Origin: Clostridia bacterium
GTDB taxonomy: Bacteria > Bacillota > Clostridia > Christensenellales > UBA1242
Assembly (NCBI GenBank): GCA_017473285.1
Contig: JAFULP010000098.1
Location: forward strand, 1-25,161
DNA: 25,161 nucleotides
Direction: 5' to 3'
Made by a program: the position numbers and the translations under genes. How positions within the stretch are numbered: position 1 is the stretch's first letter; every line of letters begins with the position of its first letter. The notes below the pieces were generated by a model that saw only the letters and a list, made by a program, of their open reading frames with translations, was not told where the DNA came from and ran no database searches. Below are positions 16,254 through 23,663 of this stretch, piece by piece.

Positions 16254-16652
16254 CTACCATACATACGCTAGCACTTCACCGCCAACGCCTTGTTTTCTTG
16301 CTTTTTTATCAGTCATAATGCCACTACTTGTAGACATAATAGCAATTCCTAAGCCATTAAGTACTCTTGGTAATTGTTCAGCATTAGCATATTGTCTTAA
16401 ACCTGGTCTAGAGATTCTCTTTAATCCTTGAATAACCTTTTCACCGTTAGGACCATACTTTAATGTAACAACGATATAACTGATGCCATCAATAGTTTCT
16501 TTACTATATGATGTGATATATCCTTCTTCTAAAAGAATATCAGCAATAGCCAATTTAGTTTTAGAACTTGGAATATTAACAGTTTCGTGCTTTCTAGTAT
16601 TAGCATTACGAATTCTAGTAAGCATATCTGCTATTGGATCAATAACTATCAT
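16254..16652 (-). CDS. rpsH: 30S ribosomal protein S8
   Basis: S8 binds the central domain of 16S rRNA; in E. coli it represses the spc operon. The 132-residue form starts MIVIDPIADMLTRIRNANT, which matches the family. The open frame extends 16 codons further upstream into rpsN, but AAGGAG lies 7 nt before the ATG at 16652, and the extra residues have no family match, so the short start is chosen. The C-terminus IMTDKKARKQGVGGEVLAYVW is canonical. Confidence 0.98.
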   Translation of the reverse strand: MIVIDPIADMLTRIRNANTRKHETVNIPSSKTKLAIADILLEEGYITSYSKETIDGISYIVVTLKYGPNGEKVIQGLKRISRPGLRQYANAEQLPRVLNGLGIAIMSTSSGIMTDKKARKQGVGGEVLAYVW

Positions 16653-16665
16653 AACTTTTCTCCTT

Positions 16666-16851
16666 TTACCAGCTCGACTTCTTAACGCCTGGGATTTCAC
16701 CTTTGTAGGCTAAGTTTCTAAAACATATTCTGCAAATACCGTATTTTCTTAAAACGGCGTGTGGTCTTCCACAAATTGAACAACGAGTGTATTCACGAGT
16801 TGAATACTTTTGAGGACGTTGTTGTTTATTAATCATCGCTTTCTTTGCCAT
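16666..16851 (-). CDS. rpsN: 30S ribosomal protein S14, zinc (type Z) form
   Basis: S14 sits in the 30S head. At 61 residues it is the short zinc form, with C24-x2-C27 and C40-x2-C43, found in the spc cluster of Firmicutes; zinc-free S14 is about 90-100 residues. The C-terminal GEIPGVKKSSW is typical. The ribosome site AAGGAG is within the last codons of rplE. Confidence 0.98.
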   Translation of the reverse strand: MAKKAMINKQQRPQKYSTREYTRCSICGRPHAVLRKYGICRICFRNLAYKGEIPGVKKSSW

Positions 16852-16854
16852 ATT

Positions 16855-17415
16855 CTATCTCCTTGCCTTTTTAAATGGTAAGCCCATTTCTGTTAATAAA
16901 GCCAATGCTTCTTCATTTGTGTTTGCTGTAGTAATAAACATAATGTCGAAGCCACGAACTTTTTCAATTTTATCATAAATAATTTCAGGGAAGATGATTT
17001 GTTCTTTAACACCAAAACTGTAGTTACCCTTTCCATCAAAAGATGTTGTTTCAAGACCTTGGAAGTCTCTAACACGAGGTAAAGCAACAGATACAAGTCT
17101 ATCAAAGAATTCATACATTCTTTCGCCTCTTAAAGTAACTTTAGCACCAATTTTTTGACCTTGTCTTAACTTAAAGTTAGCAACAGACTTTTTAGCGTGA
17201 GTTACGATTGCCTTTTGACCAGCGATTGCACTCAATTCGTCTACTGCAATATTAAAACTCTTTGAGTTGTCCTTTTCTTTACCAAGACGCAAACTCAATA
17301 CAATTTTGTCAAGACGAGGAATTTGCATAACGTTAGCGTAACCAAACTTTTCTTTCAAAGCAGGCTTTACAACTTCGTTATAGTGTGCATGACGTCTATT
17401 AATTTGTTTTTCCAT
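16855..17415 (-). CDS. rplE: 50S ribosomal protein L5
   Basis: L5 binds 5S rRNA and the P-site tRNA elbow. The 186 residues contain NVMQIPRLDKIVLSLRLG, then AIVTHAKKSVANFKLRQGQKIG and RVRDFQGL, and end in the family IMFITTANTNEEALALLTEMGLPF-type segment. It has a short N-terminal extension compared with the usual 179. AAGGAG lies 7 nt before ATG. Confidence 0.99.
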   Translation of the reverse strand: MEKQINRRHAHYNEVVKPALKEKFGYANVMQIPRLDKIVLSLRLGKEKDNSKSFNIAVDELSAIAGQKAIVTHAKKSVANFKLRQGQKIGAKVTLRGERMYEFFDRLVSVALPRVRDFQGLETTSFDGKGNYSFGVKEQIIFPEIIYDKIEKVRGFDIMFITTANTNEEALALLTEMGLPFKKARR

Positions 17416-17426
17416 TCGACTACTCC

Positions 17427-17810
17427 TTAATTTGCCTTGCTGGTTTTATCAGCAGTTTTTTTGCTAGCCTTCTTGTCGCTAGCCACTTTATCGATAACAG
17501 CATCACAACCGCCATTTTTACAAACACGAACTGATTTGCCGTCAACTGTTTTATGTGCAATTCTAGTAGGTTTTCCGCAAGTAGGACATACTAATTGAAC
17601 ATTAGATGAATGGATAAGTCCTTCACTCTTAACAATACCACCCTTGTCTTCTCTTGACTTAGGTTTGTTGTGATGAGTTTGGATGTTAACACCACTTACT
17701 GTAACAAAACTTTTAGCGCTATTTGTTGCCAAAACTTCGCCCATTTTGCCTTTGTCCTTTCCAGCGATAACTAGAACTTTATCACCTTTCTTAACGTGTA
17801 ATTTACTCAT
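17427..17810 (-). CDS. rplX: 50S ribosomal protein L24 with zinc-ribbon-like region and basic tail
   Basis: L24 starts 50S assembly. The KOW core is HVKKGDKVLVIAGKDKGKMGEVL, followed by GGIVKSEGLIHSSNV. A Cys pair CPTC and a later CKNGGC (four residues between the Cys; other L24 proteins have CxxC) suggest a zinc ribbon of unusual spacing. The C-terminal 20 residues are a low-complexity Lys/Ser/Ala/Asp tail, making 127 residues against about 103-115. AAAGGAG precedes ATG by 5 nt. Confidence 0.98.
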   Translation of the reverse strand: MSKLHVKKGDKVLVIAGKDKGKMGEVLATNSAKSFVTVSGVNIQTHHNKPKSREDKGGIVKSEGLIHSSNVQLVCPTCGKPTRIAHKTVDGKSVRVCKNGGCDAVIDKVASDKKASKKTADKTSKAN

Positions 17811-17820
17811 AACGTCTCCT

Positions 17821-18189
17821 TTATAAAACTTCTGGTGCTAAGGAAATAATTGTACTAAATCCTTCTGCACGAAGTTCTCTTGCTATAGGTCCAAATATTC
17901 TTGTACCCTTAGGCGCTTTAGCCTTATCAATAATAACAGCAGCATTTTGGTCAAATCTAATTGATGTACCATCAGCACGTTGAATAGGATATTTTGTTCT
18001 AACAATAACAGCAGTTACAACATCACCTTTCTTAACTTTACCATCTGGGTCAGCCTTTTGAACTGATGCAACAATGATATCGCCAATGCCAGCAGTTTTT
18101 CTGTGAGAGCCACCTAAACATCTAATGCACTTAATTTCTTTAGCACCAGTGTTATCAGCAACTACTAATCTACTTTCTTCATGTATCAT
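17821..18189 (-). CDS. rplN: 50S ribosomal protein L14
   Basis: L14 forms an intersubunit bridge and is the docking site of ribosome silencing factor. The 122 residues start MIHEESRLVVADNTGAKE and contain CLGG-like sequence, DGTSIRFDQNAAVII and KGTRIFGPIARELR, all canonical. The AGGAGG site overlaps the rpsQ stop codon, so the two are likely coupled. Confidence 0.99.
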   Translation of the reverse strand: MIHEESRLVVADNTGAKEIKCIRCLGGSHRKTAGIGDIIVASVQKADPDGKVKKGDVVTAVIVRTKYPIQRADGTSIRFDQNAAVIIDKAKAPKGTRIFGPIARELRAEGFSTIISLAPEVL

Positions 18190-18198
18190 ATAGTCCTC

Positions 18199-18462
18199 CT
18201 ACTTAGCACGCTCTACGATTTCTTGAACTCTAAAGTACTTGTCTTTGCTTAATGGACGAGTTTCTACAATTCGTACAGTGTCTCCAACATTACATTCATT
18301 CTTTTCGTCGTGTGCTTTATATTTCTTAGTATAAGTGATATATTTACCATAAATTGGATGCTTTTTCTTCATTGAAACCAAAACTACAACTGTTTTTTCC
18401 ATCTTGTCGCTAACAACAATGCCTACAATTGACTTTTGGCTAACTTTCTTTTCATTTTCCAT
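18199..18462 (-). CDS. rpsQ: 30S ribosomal protein S17
   Basis: S17 is a primary 16S-binding protein with an OB-fold. The 87 residues include VGIVVSDKMEKTVVVLV and HPIYGKYITYTKKYKAHDE, then VRIVETRPLSKDKYFRV. Its AAAGGAG lies in the final codons of rpmC, 6 nt before ATG. Confidence 0.99.
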   Translation of the reverse strand: MENEKKVSQKSIVGIVVSDKMEKTVVVLVSMKKKHPIYGKYITYTKKYKAHDEKNECNVGDTVRIVETRPLSKDKYFRVQEIVERAK

Positions 18463-18465
18463 ATA

Positions 18466-18663
18466 TTACTCCTTTGCACCAACTGTTTTTTCGCTAATTA
18501 CAGTTTTTACTCTAGCTATATTCTTTTTAACAGTTCTAATAGATGAAGTATCTTTTAATTGACCAACACTGTTTTGGAAAGTAAGGTTAAACAATTCTTG
18601 CTTTAGCTTACCTTCTTCAACTTTCAACTCATCTAAAGTCATTTCTCTATAATTATTTTTCAT
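18466..18663 (-). CDS. rpmC: 50S ribosomal protein L29
   Basis: L29 lies at the peptide exit tunnel. The helical hairpin is clear: REMTLDELKVEEGKLKQELF and IRTVKKNIARVKTVI. I chose the ATG at 18663 (65 residues, MKNNYREM). The six residues further upstream begin at a TTG inside rplP and are not family-like. The start overlaps the end of rplP by 11 bp, and no strong Shine-Dalgarno is present (AAGGCGG-like), so translation is probably coupled to rplP. Confidence 0.97.
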   Translation of the reverse strand: MKNNYREMTLDELKVEEGKLKQELFNLTFQNSVGQLKDTSSIRTVKKNIARVKTVISEKTVGAKE

Positions 18664-19093
18664 CACTTTCACCGCCTTCAACTAATGTTTCTTTTCTAAT
18701 AACCTTAGTTTTAACAGATAATTTGTGAGAAGCAAGTCTTAATGCTTCCAAGCAAACTTCTTCATTAGGTCCAGAAATTTCAAATAAAACTCTGTCTGGT
18801 TTTACAACCGCAACATAGTGGTCAGGAGCACCCTTACCGCTACCCATACGAGTGTCGGCAGGCTTCTTACTTACTGATTTGTCTGGGAAAATTTTAATCC
18901 AAACTTTACCACCACGCTTCATATATCTGTTCATTGCTACACGGGCTGCTTCGATTTGGTTACCTGTAATCCAGCCTGGTTCTGTAGCCACAAGACCGTA
19001 ATCACCGTAAGCCACAAAGTTACCTCTGTGTGCTCTACCCTTCATACGACCTCTAAATTGTTTTCTTCTTTTAACTCTCTTAGGCATTAACAT
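18653..19093 (-). CDS. rplP: 50S ribosomal protein L16
   Basis: L16 organises the A-site tRNA region of the 50S subunit. The start MLMPKRVKRRKQFRGRMKG is canonical, and VAYGDYGL, RMGSGKGAPDHYVAVV and LRLASHKLSVKTKV follow. Length is 146, with an acidic tail (EGGESDEK) encoded in the region that overlaps rpmC. AAAGGAG is upstream of the first ATG. Confidence 0.99.
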   Translation of the reverse strand: MLMPKRVKRRKQFRGRMKGRAHRGNFVAYGDYGLVATEPGWITGNQIEAARVAMNRYMKRGGKVWIKIFPDKSVSKKPADTRMGSGKGAPDHYVAVVKPDRVLFEISGPNEEVCLEALRLASHKLSVKTKVIRKETLVEGGESDEK

Positions 19094-19094
19094 A

Positions 19095-19760
19095 TTAGTT
19101 TTCTCCTTTCTTGTTAGCCATAGATACTTTTCCTATGATATCACCCTTATAAATCCAAACCTTAACGCCGATAACACCAAAAGTTGTGTGCGCTTCAACA
19201 TGAGCATAGTCAATGTCTGCTCTTAAAGTTTGAAGTGGAAGTGAACCTTCGTGATAGTGTTCGCTACGAGCAATTTCAGCGCCGTCTAAACGACCACTAA
19301 CCATAGTTTTGATACCAATAGCACCAGCACGCATAGTTCTTTGCATAGCAGCCTTCATAACACGTCTAAATTGAGCACGCTTTTCAAGTTGTAATGCAAT
19401 GCTTTCTGCTACTAATTTAGCATCAAGGTCAACATTTTTAACTTCTTTAATATTTACATTTACACGCTTAGCGCTAGACATCTTTTCAAGAGATTTCTTT
19501 AAAGCTTCAACTCCAGCACCTTTTTGTCCAATAAGAACGCCTGGCTTACCAGTTTCGATTGTAATAGTAACGCTGTCGCCACTTCTTTCAATCTTAACAC
19601 TAGAAATACCAGCACTCTTATAGTTTTTAAGAATGTATTTACGGATAGTGTCATCTTCCTTAATAAACTTAGCCATTTCTTTCTTATCTGTAATCCAGAA
19701 AGAGTTCCAAGTTTTGTTGATGCCTATTCTCATTCCATTAGGATTAACTTTTTGTCCCAT
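19095..19760 (-). CDS. rpsC: 30S ribosomal protein S3
   Basis: S3 forms part of the mRNA entry tunnel. The start MGQKVNPNGMRIGINKTW is canonical. The KH domain is seen at GKPGVLIGQKGAGVEALK (about 72-89), and the C-terminal domain at ISGRLDGAEIARSE-like and GVIGVKVWIYKGD. Length is 221. AAAGGAG is 6 nt before ATG; rplP follows 1 nt after its stop. Confidence 0.99.
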   Translation of the reverse strand: MGQKVNPNGMRIGINKTWNSFWITDKKEMAKFIKEDDTIRKYILKNYKSAGISSVKIERSGDSVTITIETGKPGVLIGQKGAGVEALKKSLEKMSSAKRVNVNIKEVKNVDLDAKLVAESIALQLEKRAQFRRVMKAAMQRTMRAGAIGIKTMVSGRLDGAEIARSEHYHEGSLPLQTLRADIDYAHVEAHTTFGVIGVKVWIYKGDIIGKVSMANKKGEN

Positions 19761-19763
19761 AGT

Positions 19764-20150
19764 CTACTCCTTTATGTCTAGCACAACGTTGATGTGACTA
19801 GTTCTTTTCAAAATTCTATTAGCACTACCTTTACCAGCAGCCATACTACGCTTCAAAGTAGGACCTTGAGTTGCGCAAATTTCTGCAACATATAAATCGT
19901 GCTTGTTCATACCTTTGTTGTTTTCTGCATTAGCAGCAGCAGAATTGATAAGTTTCAAAACTACTTCTGCAGCCTTGTTAGGGATAGCCATCAAGATGCC
20001 AACAGCATCATCATAAGACTTACCACGAACAGTGTCTAACACAATACCAACTTTACTAGAGCTAATACGAACATATTTTACAGACGCTTTTGGTCTGTTA
20101 TCAGCATTTTCTCTAATCTTTGCTGTTTTTTCTCTAATTCTTTTTGCCAT
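19764..20150 (-). CDS. rplV: 50S ribosomal protein L22
   Basis: L22 lines the peptide exit tunnel with a long beta hairpin; changes there can alter macrolide response. The core begins at ASVKYVRISSSKVGIVLD and ends RILKRTSHINVVL, with GPTLKRSMAAGKGSANR at the hairpin. It has an N-terminal basic extension of about 18 residues, giving 128 against about 110. GGAG lies 6 nt before the ATG, which supports the extended start. Confidence 0.98.
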   Translation of the reverse strand: MAKRIREKTAKIRENADNRPKASVKYVRISSSKVGIVLDTVRGKSYDDAVGILMAIPNKAAEVVLKLINSAAANAENNKGMNKHDLYVAEICATQGPTLKRSMAAGKGSANRILKRTSHINVVLDIKE

Positions 20151-20160
20151 AGTTTACTCC

Positions 20161-20448
20161 TTATTTCTTTCCGCCCTTAGGTGCGTTACTATCAGCTTTA
20201 AATCCTTTAAATGTTCTTGTAGGAGCAAATTCGCCAAGTTTGTGTCCAATCATATCAACAGTACAATATACTGGAATATGCTTTCTACCATTGTGAACTG
20301 CAATTGTGTGACCTACAAATTCAGGATAAATAGTGCTAGCACGTGACCAAGTTCTTACAACTTTCTTTTCGTTATTCTTATTCATTTCATTGATTCTAGC
20401 CATAAGCTTAGCATCAACGAAAGGTTCTTTCTTCAATGATCTACTCAT
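20161..20448 (-). CDS. rpsS: 30S ribosomal protein S19
   Basis: S19 is a head protein contacting S13. The 95 residues begin MSRSLKKEPFVDAKLMARI and contain RTWSRASTIYPEFVGHTIAVHNG and HKLGEFAPTRTFKG-type sequences. AGGAG is 8 nt before ATG. It sits between rplB and rplV. Confidence 0.99.
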   Translation of the reverse strand: MSRSLKKEPFVDAKLMARINEMNKNNEKKVVRTWSRASTIYPEFVGHTIAVHNGRKHIPVYCTVDMIGHKLGEFAPTRTFKGFKADSNAPKGGKK

Positions 20449-20459
20449 ATATCAAACTC

Positions 20460-21293
20460 CTACTTTGATTTAGCTCTCTTGACAATAAGTTTGTCAGAAG
20501 CTTTTTTATGTTTTCTAGTCTTGTAACCAAGAGCTGGTTTACCCCAAGGAGTAAGTGGACCTGCGTGACCAACTGGAGACTTACCTTCACCACCACCGTG
20601 TGGGTGATCAACTGGGTTCATAACTGAACCACGAACTGAAGGTCTAACGCCCATATGACGCTTACGTCCTGCTTTACCTAGAGAAATGATTTCGTGTTCA
20701 CCGTTACCAACTTCACCAATGGTTGCTCTACATCTAGCCAAAACTTTTCTCATTTCACCAGATGGTAGACGAAGTGTTACATAACTTCCTTCTTTAGCCA
20801 TTAATTGTGCTGACATACCAGCGCTACGAACGATTTGTCCACCCTTACCAGGAGTTAACTCAATATTATGAATTCTTGCACCTAGAGGGATTTCGCTTAA
20901 AGGTAATGAGTTACCAACAGCGATTTCAGCGTTAACACCAGACATAATCTTGTCGCCAACTTTTAAGCCGTTAGGAGCAAGAATAAATCTCTTTTCGCCG
21001 TCTGCGTATACTACTAATGCAATATAAGCAGTTCTGTTTGGGTCATATTGGATGCTATCAACTGTAGCAACAATATCATCTTTGTTTCTTTTCCAATCAA
21101 TAATTCTGTATTTTTGACGGTTACCACCACCAATGTGTCTTACAGAAATTTTACCGTGGCTTCTTCCGCCTGTCTTGTTCTTTACTGCAACCAAACTTTT
21201 AGGAGCTTCAGCGCCTTTTGTAATTTCTTCAAAAGATGCAGAAGAATAACCTCTTGAACCATTAGTTATGGATTTTCTCTTATTTATAGCCAT
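20460..21293 (-). CDS. rplB: 50S ribosomal protein L2
   Basis: L2 is essential for subunit joining and peptidyl transferase activity. The 277 residues show GGRSHGKISVRHIGGGNRQ, then GDKIMSGVNAEI, and the conserved C-terminal VMNPVDHPHGGGEGKSPVG with the key His in PHGGGEG. AAAGGAG lies 7 nt before ATG. Confidence 0.99.
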   Translation of the reverse strand: MAINKRKSITNGSRGYSSASFEEITKGAEAPKSLVAVKNKTGGRSHGKISVRHIGGGNRQKYRIIDWKRNKDDIVATVDSIQYDPNRTAYIALVVYADGEKRFILAPNGLKVGDKIMSGVNAEIAVGNSLPLSEIPLGARIHNIELTPGKGGQIVRSAGMSAQLMAKEGSYVTLRLPSGEMRKVLARCRATIGEVGNGEHEIISLGKAGRKRHMGVRPSVRGSVMNPVDHPHGGGEGKSPVGHAGPLTPWGKPALGYKTRKHKKASDKLIVKRAKSK

Positions 21294-21309
21294 TTTGTTT
21301 CTCCTTTAA

Positions 21310-21621
21310 TTATGACAAACTATCAAAGAACTGAATGCTCTTAGAGTCGTCTGTTAAGTAAACAATAGCCTTTTTGTAATCGCCAGTGCTACCTTCAGTC
21401 ACGCCACTCTTAGTGTTTCTAGTTCTGATTTTGCCTTTACAATTTAATGTATTAACTTTAGCAACCTTAACTTCAAATAATTCTTCAACAGCGTTGCGAA
21501 TTTGAATTTTGTTTGCATCTTTAGCCACTATAAAAGTATAAACTTTGTTAGGGATACCTGCATAAGATTTTTCAGTCAACACAGGTTTTAAAATAATATC
21601 GTGTGCTGTCATATTATACAT
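21310..21621 (-). CDS. rplW: 50S ribosomal protein L23
   Basis: L23 surrounds the exit tunnel and is the docking site for trigger factor and SRP. The core DIILKPVLTEKSYAG leads into the RRM-like fold, with VEELFEVKVAKVNTLNCKGK. The 103-residue start at 21621 overlaps the end of rplD by 8 bp, but AGGAGG is only 3 nt away. ATG at 21612 (MTAHDIIL) fits the family N-terminus equally well, with 12-nt spacing. I keep the longer start with some doubt. Confidence 0.95.
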   Translation of the reverse strand: MYNMTAHDIILKPVLTEKSYAGIPNKVYTFIVAKDANKIQIRNAVEELFEVKVAKVNTLNCKGKIRTRNTKSGVTEGSTGDYKKAIVYLTDDSKSIQFFDSLS

Positions 21622-22237
21622 AAGCCTCCTCTATTTTCTTAATAGCATCAACAGTGATAACAATGTTTGTGTTTTCAACAACATCACATACATTTAATAG
21701 TCCAGCTTCAGCAACTGTAACCTTTTCAATGTTGTTTGCACATCTTACTACTGTTGGGTCATTTTCAGCTGTAACAATGATTGTACGCTTGTTCAAACCA
21801 AATGTATCTAACATTGTAGCAACTTCTTTAGTTTTTTGCTCATTTAGTTCAATCTTATCAAGAATTGTAACTTCGTTTTGAGCAATCTTTTGACTGAAAG
21901 CGCTAGCAAATGCAGCATCTCTCATCTTCTTATTAATTTTTTGTGAGAAGTCACGAGGCTTTGGAGCGAACACTACGCCACCACCAACCCATTGTGGACC
22001 TTTGGTAGAACCTTGTCTAGCACGACCAGTTCCCTTTTGTCTCCAAGGTTTTTTAGCATGTCCTCTAACTTCACTTCTTGTCAATGTAGACTTTGTGCCT
22101 TGACGAGCATTGTTGTGCATTGCTACAACAACTTGGTGGATAAGTGGTTCGTTATAACTTGCACCGAACACGCTATCGTTTAATTCAATATCGCCAACAG
22201 CATCTTTCTTCATATTATATATTGTAAGTTTTGCCAT
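21614..22237 (-). CDS. rplD: 50S ribosomal protein L4
   Basis: L4 lines the exit tunnel; in E. coli it also represses its own S10 operon. The 207 residues contain the extended tunnel loop, RGHAKKPWRQKGTGRARQGS with WVGGGVVFAPKPRDF, and KINKKMRDAAFASAFSQK. AAGGAG is 7 nt before ATG. Whether L4 acts on the long leader seen upstream here is unknown. Confidence 0.99.
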   Translation of the reverse strand: MAKLTIYNMKKDAVGDIELNDSVFGASYNEPLIHQVVVAMHNNARQGTKSTLTRSEVRGHAKKPWRQKGTGRARQGSTKGPQWVGGGVVFAPKPRDFSQKINKKMRDAAFASAFSQKIAQNEVTILDKIELNEQKTKEVATMLDTFGLNKRTIIVTAENDPTVVRCANNIEKVTVAEAGLLNVCDVVENTNIVITVDAIKKIEEAYV

Positions 22238-22251
22238 AGTTTTTCTCCTTC

Positions 22252-22884
22252 CTATGCCTTAACAGATGCTTTAACTGCAACTATGCTATTGTTAGGTCCA
22301 GGAATTGCACCCTTTACAAATAACAAGTTTCTTTCAGCATCAACACGAACAACTGTCAAGTTTTGAATAGTAACATTTTCGTGACCATATTGTCCAGGCA
22401 TTTTCTTATTTTTAAATACTCTACTTGGTGTTGAGTTTGCACCCATTGAACCTACTTCTCTATGAACAGGTCCAGTACCGTGAGTCATTTTTAGACGGTG
22501 AGCATTCCAACGCTTGATTACGCCACTAAATCCGTGACCTTTAGTTACACCAGACACATCCACCTTATCACCTTCAGCAAACACATCACATTTGATTGCT
22601 TGACCTAAAGTGTATTCAGTGCTGTTATCCAACTTAAATTCTTGCATTGTACGCTTTGGCTCAACGCCTGCTTTCTTGTAAGCACCAGTTTGGCACTTGT
22701 TAACATTTTTTGCCTTGATTTCACCGAAAGCCATTTGTACGGCTTCGTAACCATCGGTTTCCTTGTTCTTAACTTGAGTTACATAACAAGGACCAGCTTC
22801 AATAATAGTTACAGGTATAACTGAACCATCATTTGCAAACACTTGGCTCATTCCAAGTTTTTTACCTATAATTGCTTTTTTCAC
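22252..22884 (-). CDS. rplC: 50S ribosomal protein L3
   Basis: L3 is an early assembly protein near the peptidyl transferase centre. The start KKAIIGKKLGMSQVF is canonical; GHGFSGVIKRWN and GSMGANSTPSRVFKNKKMPGQ match the family. The start codon is GTG, with GGAGG 5 nt upstream, unlike all other ribosomal genes here, which use ATG. Length is 210. It follows rpsJ by 9 bp. Confidence 0.99.
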   Translation of the reverse strand: MKKAIIGKKLGMSQVFANDGSVIPVTIIEAGPCYVTQVKNKETDGYEAVQMAFGEIKAKNVNKCQTGAYKKAGVEPKRTMQEFKLDNSTEYTLGQAIKCDVFAEGDKVDVSGVTKGHGFSGVIKRWNAHRLKMTHGTGPVHREVGSMGANSTPSRVFKNKKMPGQYGHENVTIQNLTVVRVDAERNLLFVKGAIPGPNNSIVAVKASVKA

Positions 22885-22893
22885 AACGGCCTC

Positions 22894-23202
22894 CTATAAT
22901 TCTACATCAATGCCTACACCTGCTGGCAAGTTCATCTTCAACAATGTGTCCACTGCCTTAGCGTTTGGTGCGTAAACATCAATAATTCTTTTATGTGTTC
23001 TAGATTCAAATTGTTCTCTAGAATCTTTATATTTGTGCGGTGCACGAATAATTGTTACCACTTCTCTATCAGTAGGAAGTGGAATTGGTCCAGAAATCTT
23101 GCATCCAGACTTTGTAGCCATATCGACGATGTTGGCTACTACTTGGTCCAACAAACTGTGGTCATAAGACTTTAATTTAATTCTTATTTTTTTAGTTGAC
23201 AT
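22894..23202 (-). CDS. rpsJ: 30S ribosomal protein S10
   Basis: S10 is a head protein and, as NusE, an antitermination factor. The 102 residues start MSTKKIRIKLKSYDHSLLD and contain the SGPIPLPT and RAPHKYKDSREQFESRTHKR signatures. AGGAGGAG precedes ATG. It is the first gene of the operon, behind a leader of about 220 nt and a strong promoter. Confidence 0.99.
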   Translation of the reverse strand: MSTKKIRIKLKSYDHSLLDQVVANIVDMATKSGCKISGPIPLPTDREVVTIIRAPHKYKDSREQFESRTHKRIIDVYAPNAKAVDTLLKMNLPAGVGIDVEL

Positions 23203-23423
23203 TTATTTCTCCTCCTAGTCCAACTTTCAGCCATTTACCCTTACATTTTCAAACCCTTTAAACTATAAGTTTAGGATTTTTACACGCATCCGTGTGTAAA
23301 GTGCTATTTTCCAAAAATAAAATGCTTTTGGCTGGCCACACATTAAGTGCTGTGGTAAATGCAAATTACCATACCGCTGATAGCTAGCGTATGCAACCTT
23401 GCACCATAGCCCACTCAAATAGC
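23203..23423 (-). promoter_or_regulatory. Structured 5' leader of the S10 operon, possible regulatory RNA
   Basis: About 220 nt lie between the predicted start and rpsJ. Local hairpins on the minus strand include 23393-23370 (8 bp with a one-base bulge), 23358-23353 with 23371-23366, 23355-23351 with 23340-23336, 23331-23326 with 23316-23311, 23300-23294 with 23285-23279, and 23273-23268 with 23264-23259. The segment 23239-23228, about 20 nt upstream of the ribosome site, can pair either with 23361-23354 (8 bp) or with 23334-23329 (6 bp), and these choices exclude each other. I do not recognise a known riboswitch. A ribosomal-protein-binding leader is plausible. Confidence 0.6.
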
Positions 23424-23429
23424 TAGTTC

Positions 23430-23458
23430 ATTGTAGCATACCTAAAGCCCTTTGTCAA
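23430..23458 (-). promoter_or_regulatory. Main promoter of the S10-spc-alpha operon
   Basis: Minus strand TTGACA (23458-23453), exactly 17 nt, TACAAT (23435-23430), with an extended TGC just before the -10. The start is near 23423. Upstream of the -35 lies A/T-rich sequence (two A6 runs around 23462-23480) that resembles an UP element. Confidence 0.9.
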
Positions 23459-23501
23459 CCCTTTTTTAAAACTTTTTTGAGAAATGTCAAACGATTTTCA
23501 G

Positions 23502-23541
23502 AAATTTTCTTAAATTTTCTTAAATTTTTTTAAATTTCTTT
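23502..23541. repeat. Four phased AAATTT tracts, 10-bp period
   Basis: Four successive 10-bp units each begin AAATTT at 23502, 23512, 23522 and 23532. The first two units are identical (AAATTTTCTT) and the others differ by one or two bases. The array lies about 80-118 bp upstream of the S10 transcription start. A-tracts phased at the helical repeat bend DNA. Confidence 0.8.
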
Positions 23542-23573
23542 GTTTTGGGGAGAATTTAGGCATATTTGGAGAT

Positions 23574-23612
23574 AAAAAAATAGGAATAACGTTTCTTTTC
23601 ATCATTCCTATT
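23574..23612 (-). terminator. Intrinsic terminator between the transposase and the S10 promoter
   Basis: Minus strand arms 23612-23604 (AATAGGAAT) and 23587-23579 (ATTCCTATT) form a perfect 9-bp stem with a 16-nt loop, followed by seven T residues. The stem overlaps the -10 of a promoter-like sequence (TTGACT 23638-23633, 17 nt, TAGAAT 23615-23610). It would stop transcription coming from the transposase side. Confidence 0.75.
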
Positions 23613-23663
23613 CTAATCATTATTGTTTCTAAAGTCAAACGATTTAACAAAAGACAATAAAAA

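Noticed and set aside
16653..16700. N-terminal extension of S8 by 16 codons
   Set aside because: The extension reads into rpsN, is not family-like, and the Shine-Dalgarno fits the start at 16652.
18664..18681. TTG start for L29 six codons upstream
   Set aside because: It lies inside rplP, gives a non-family N-terminus, and an ATG is available at 18663.
23453..23541. A second promoter starting from TTGACA in the proximal 12-bp repeat (about 23491)
   Set aside because: At 16-18 nt spacing only A-rich sequence without a TAnnnT -10 is found.
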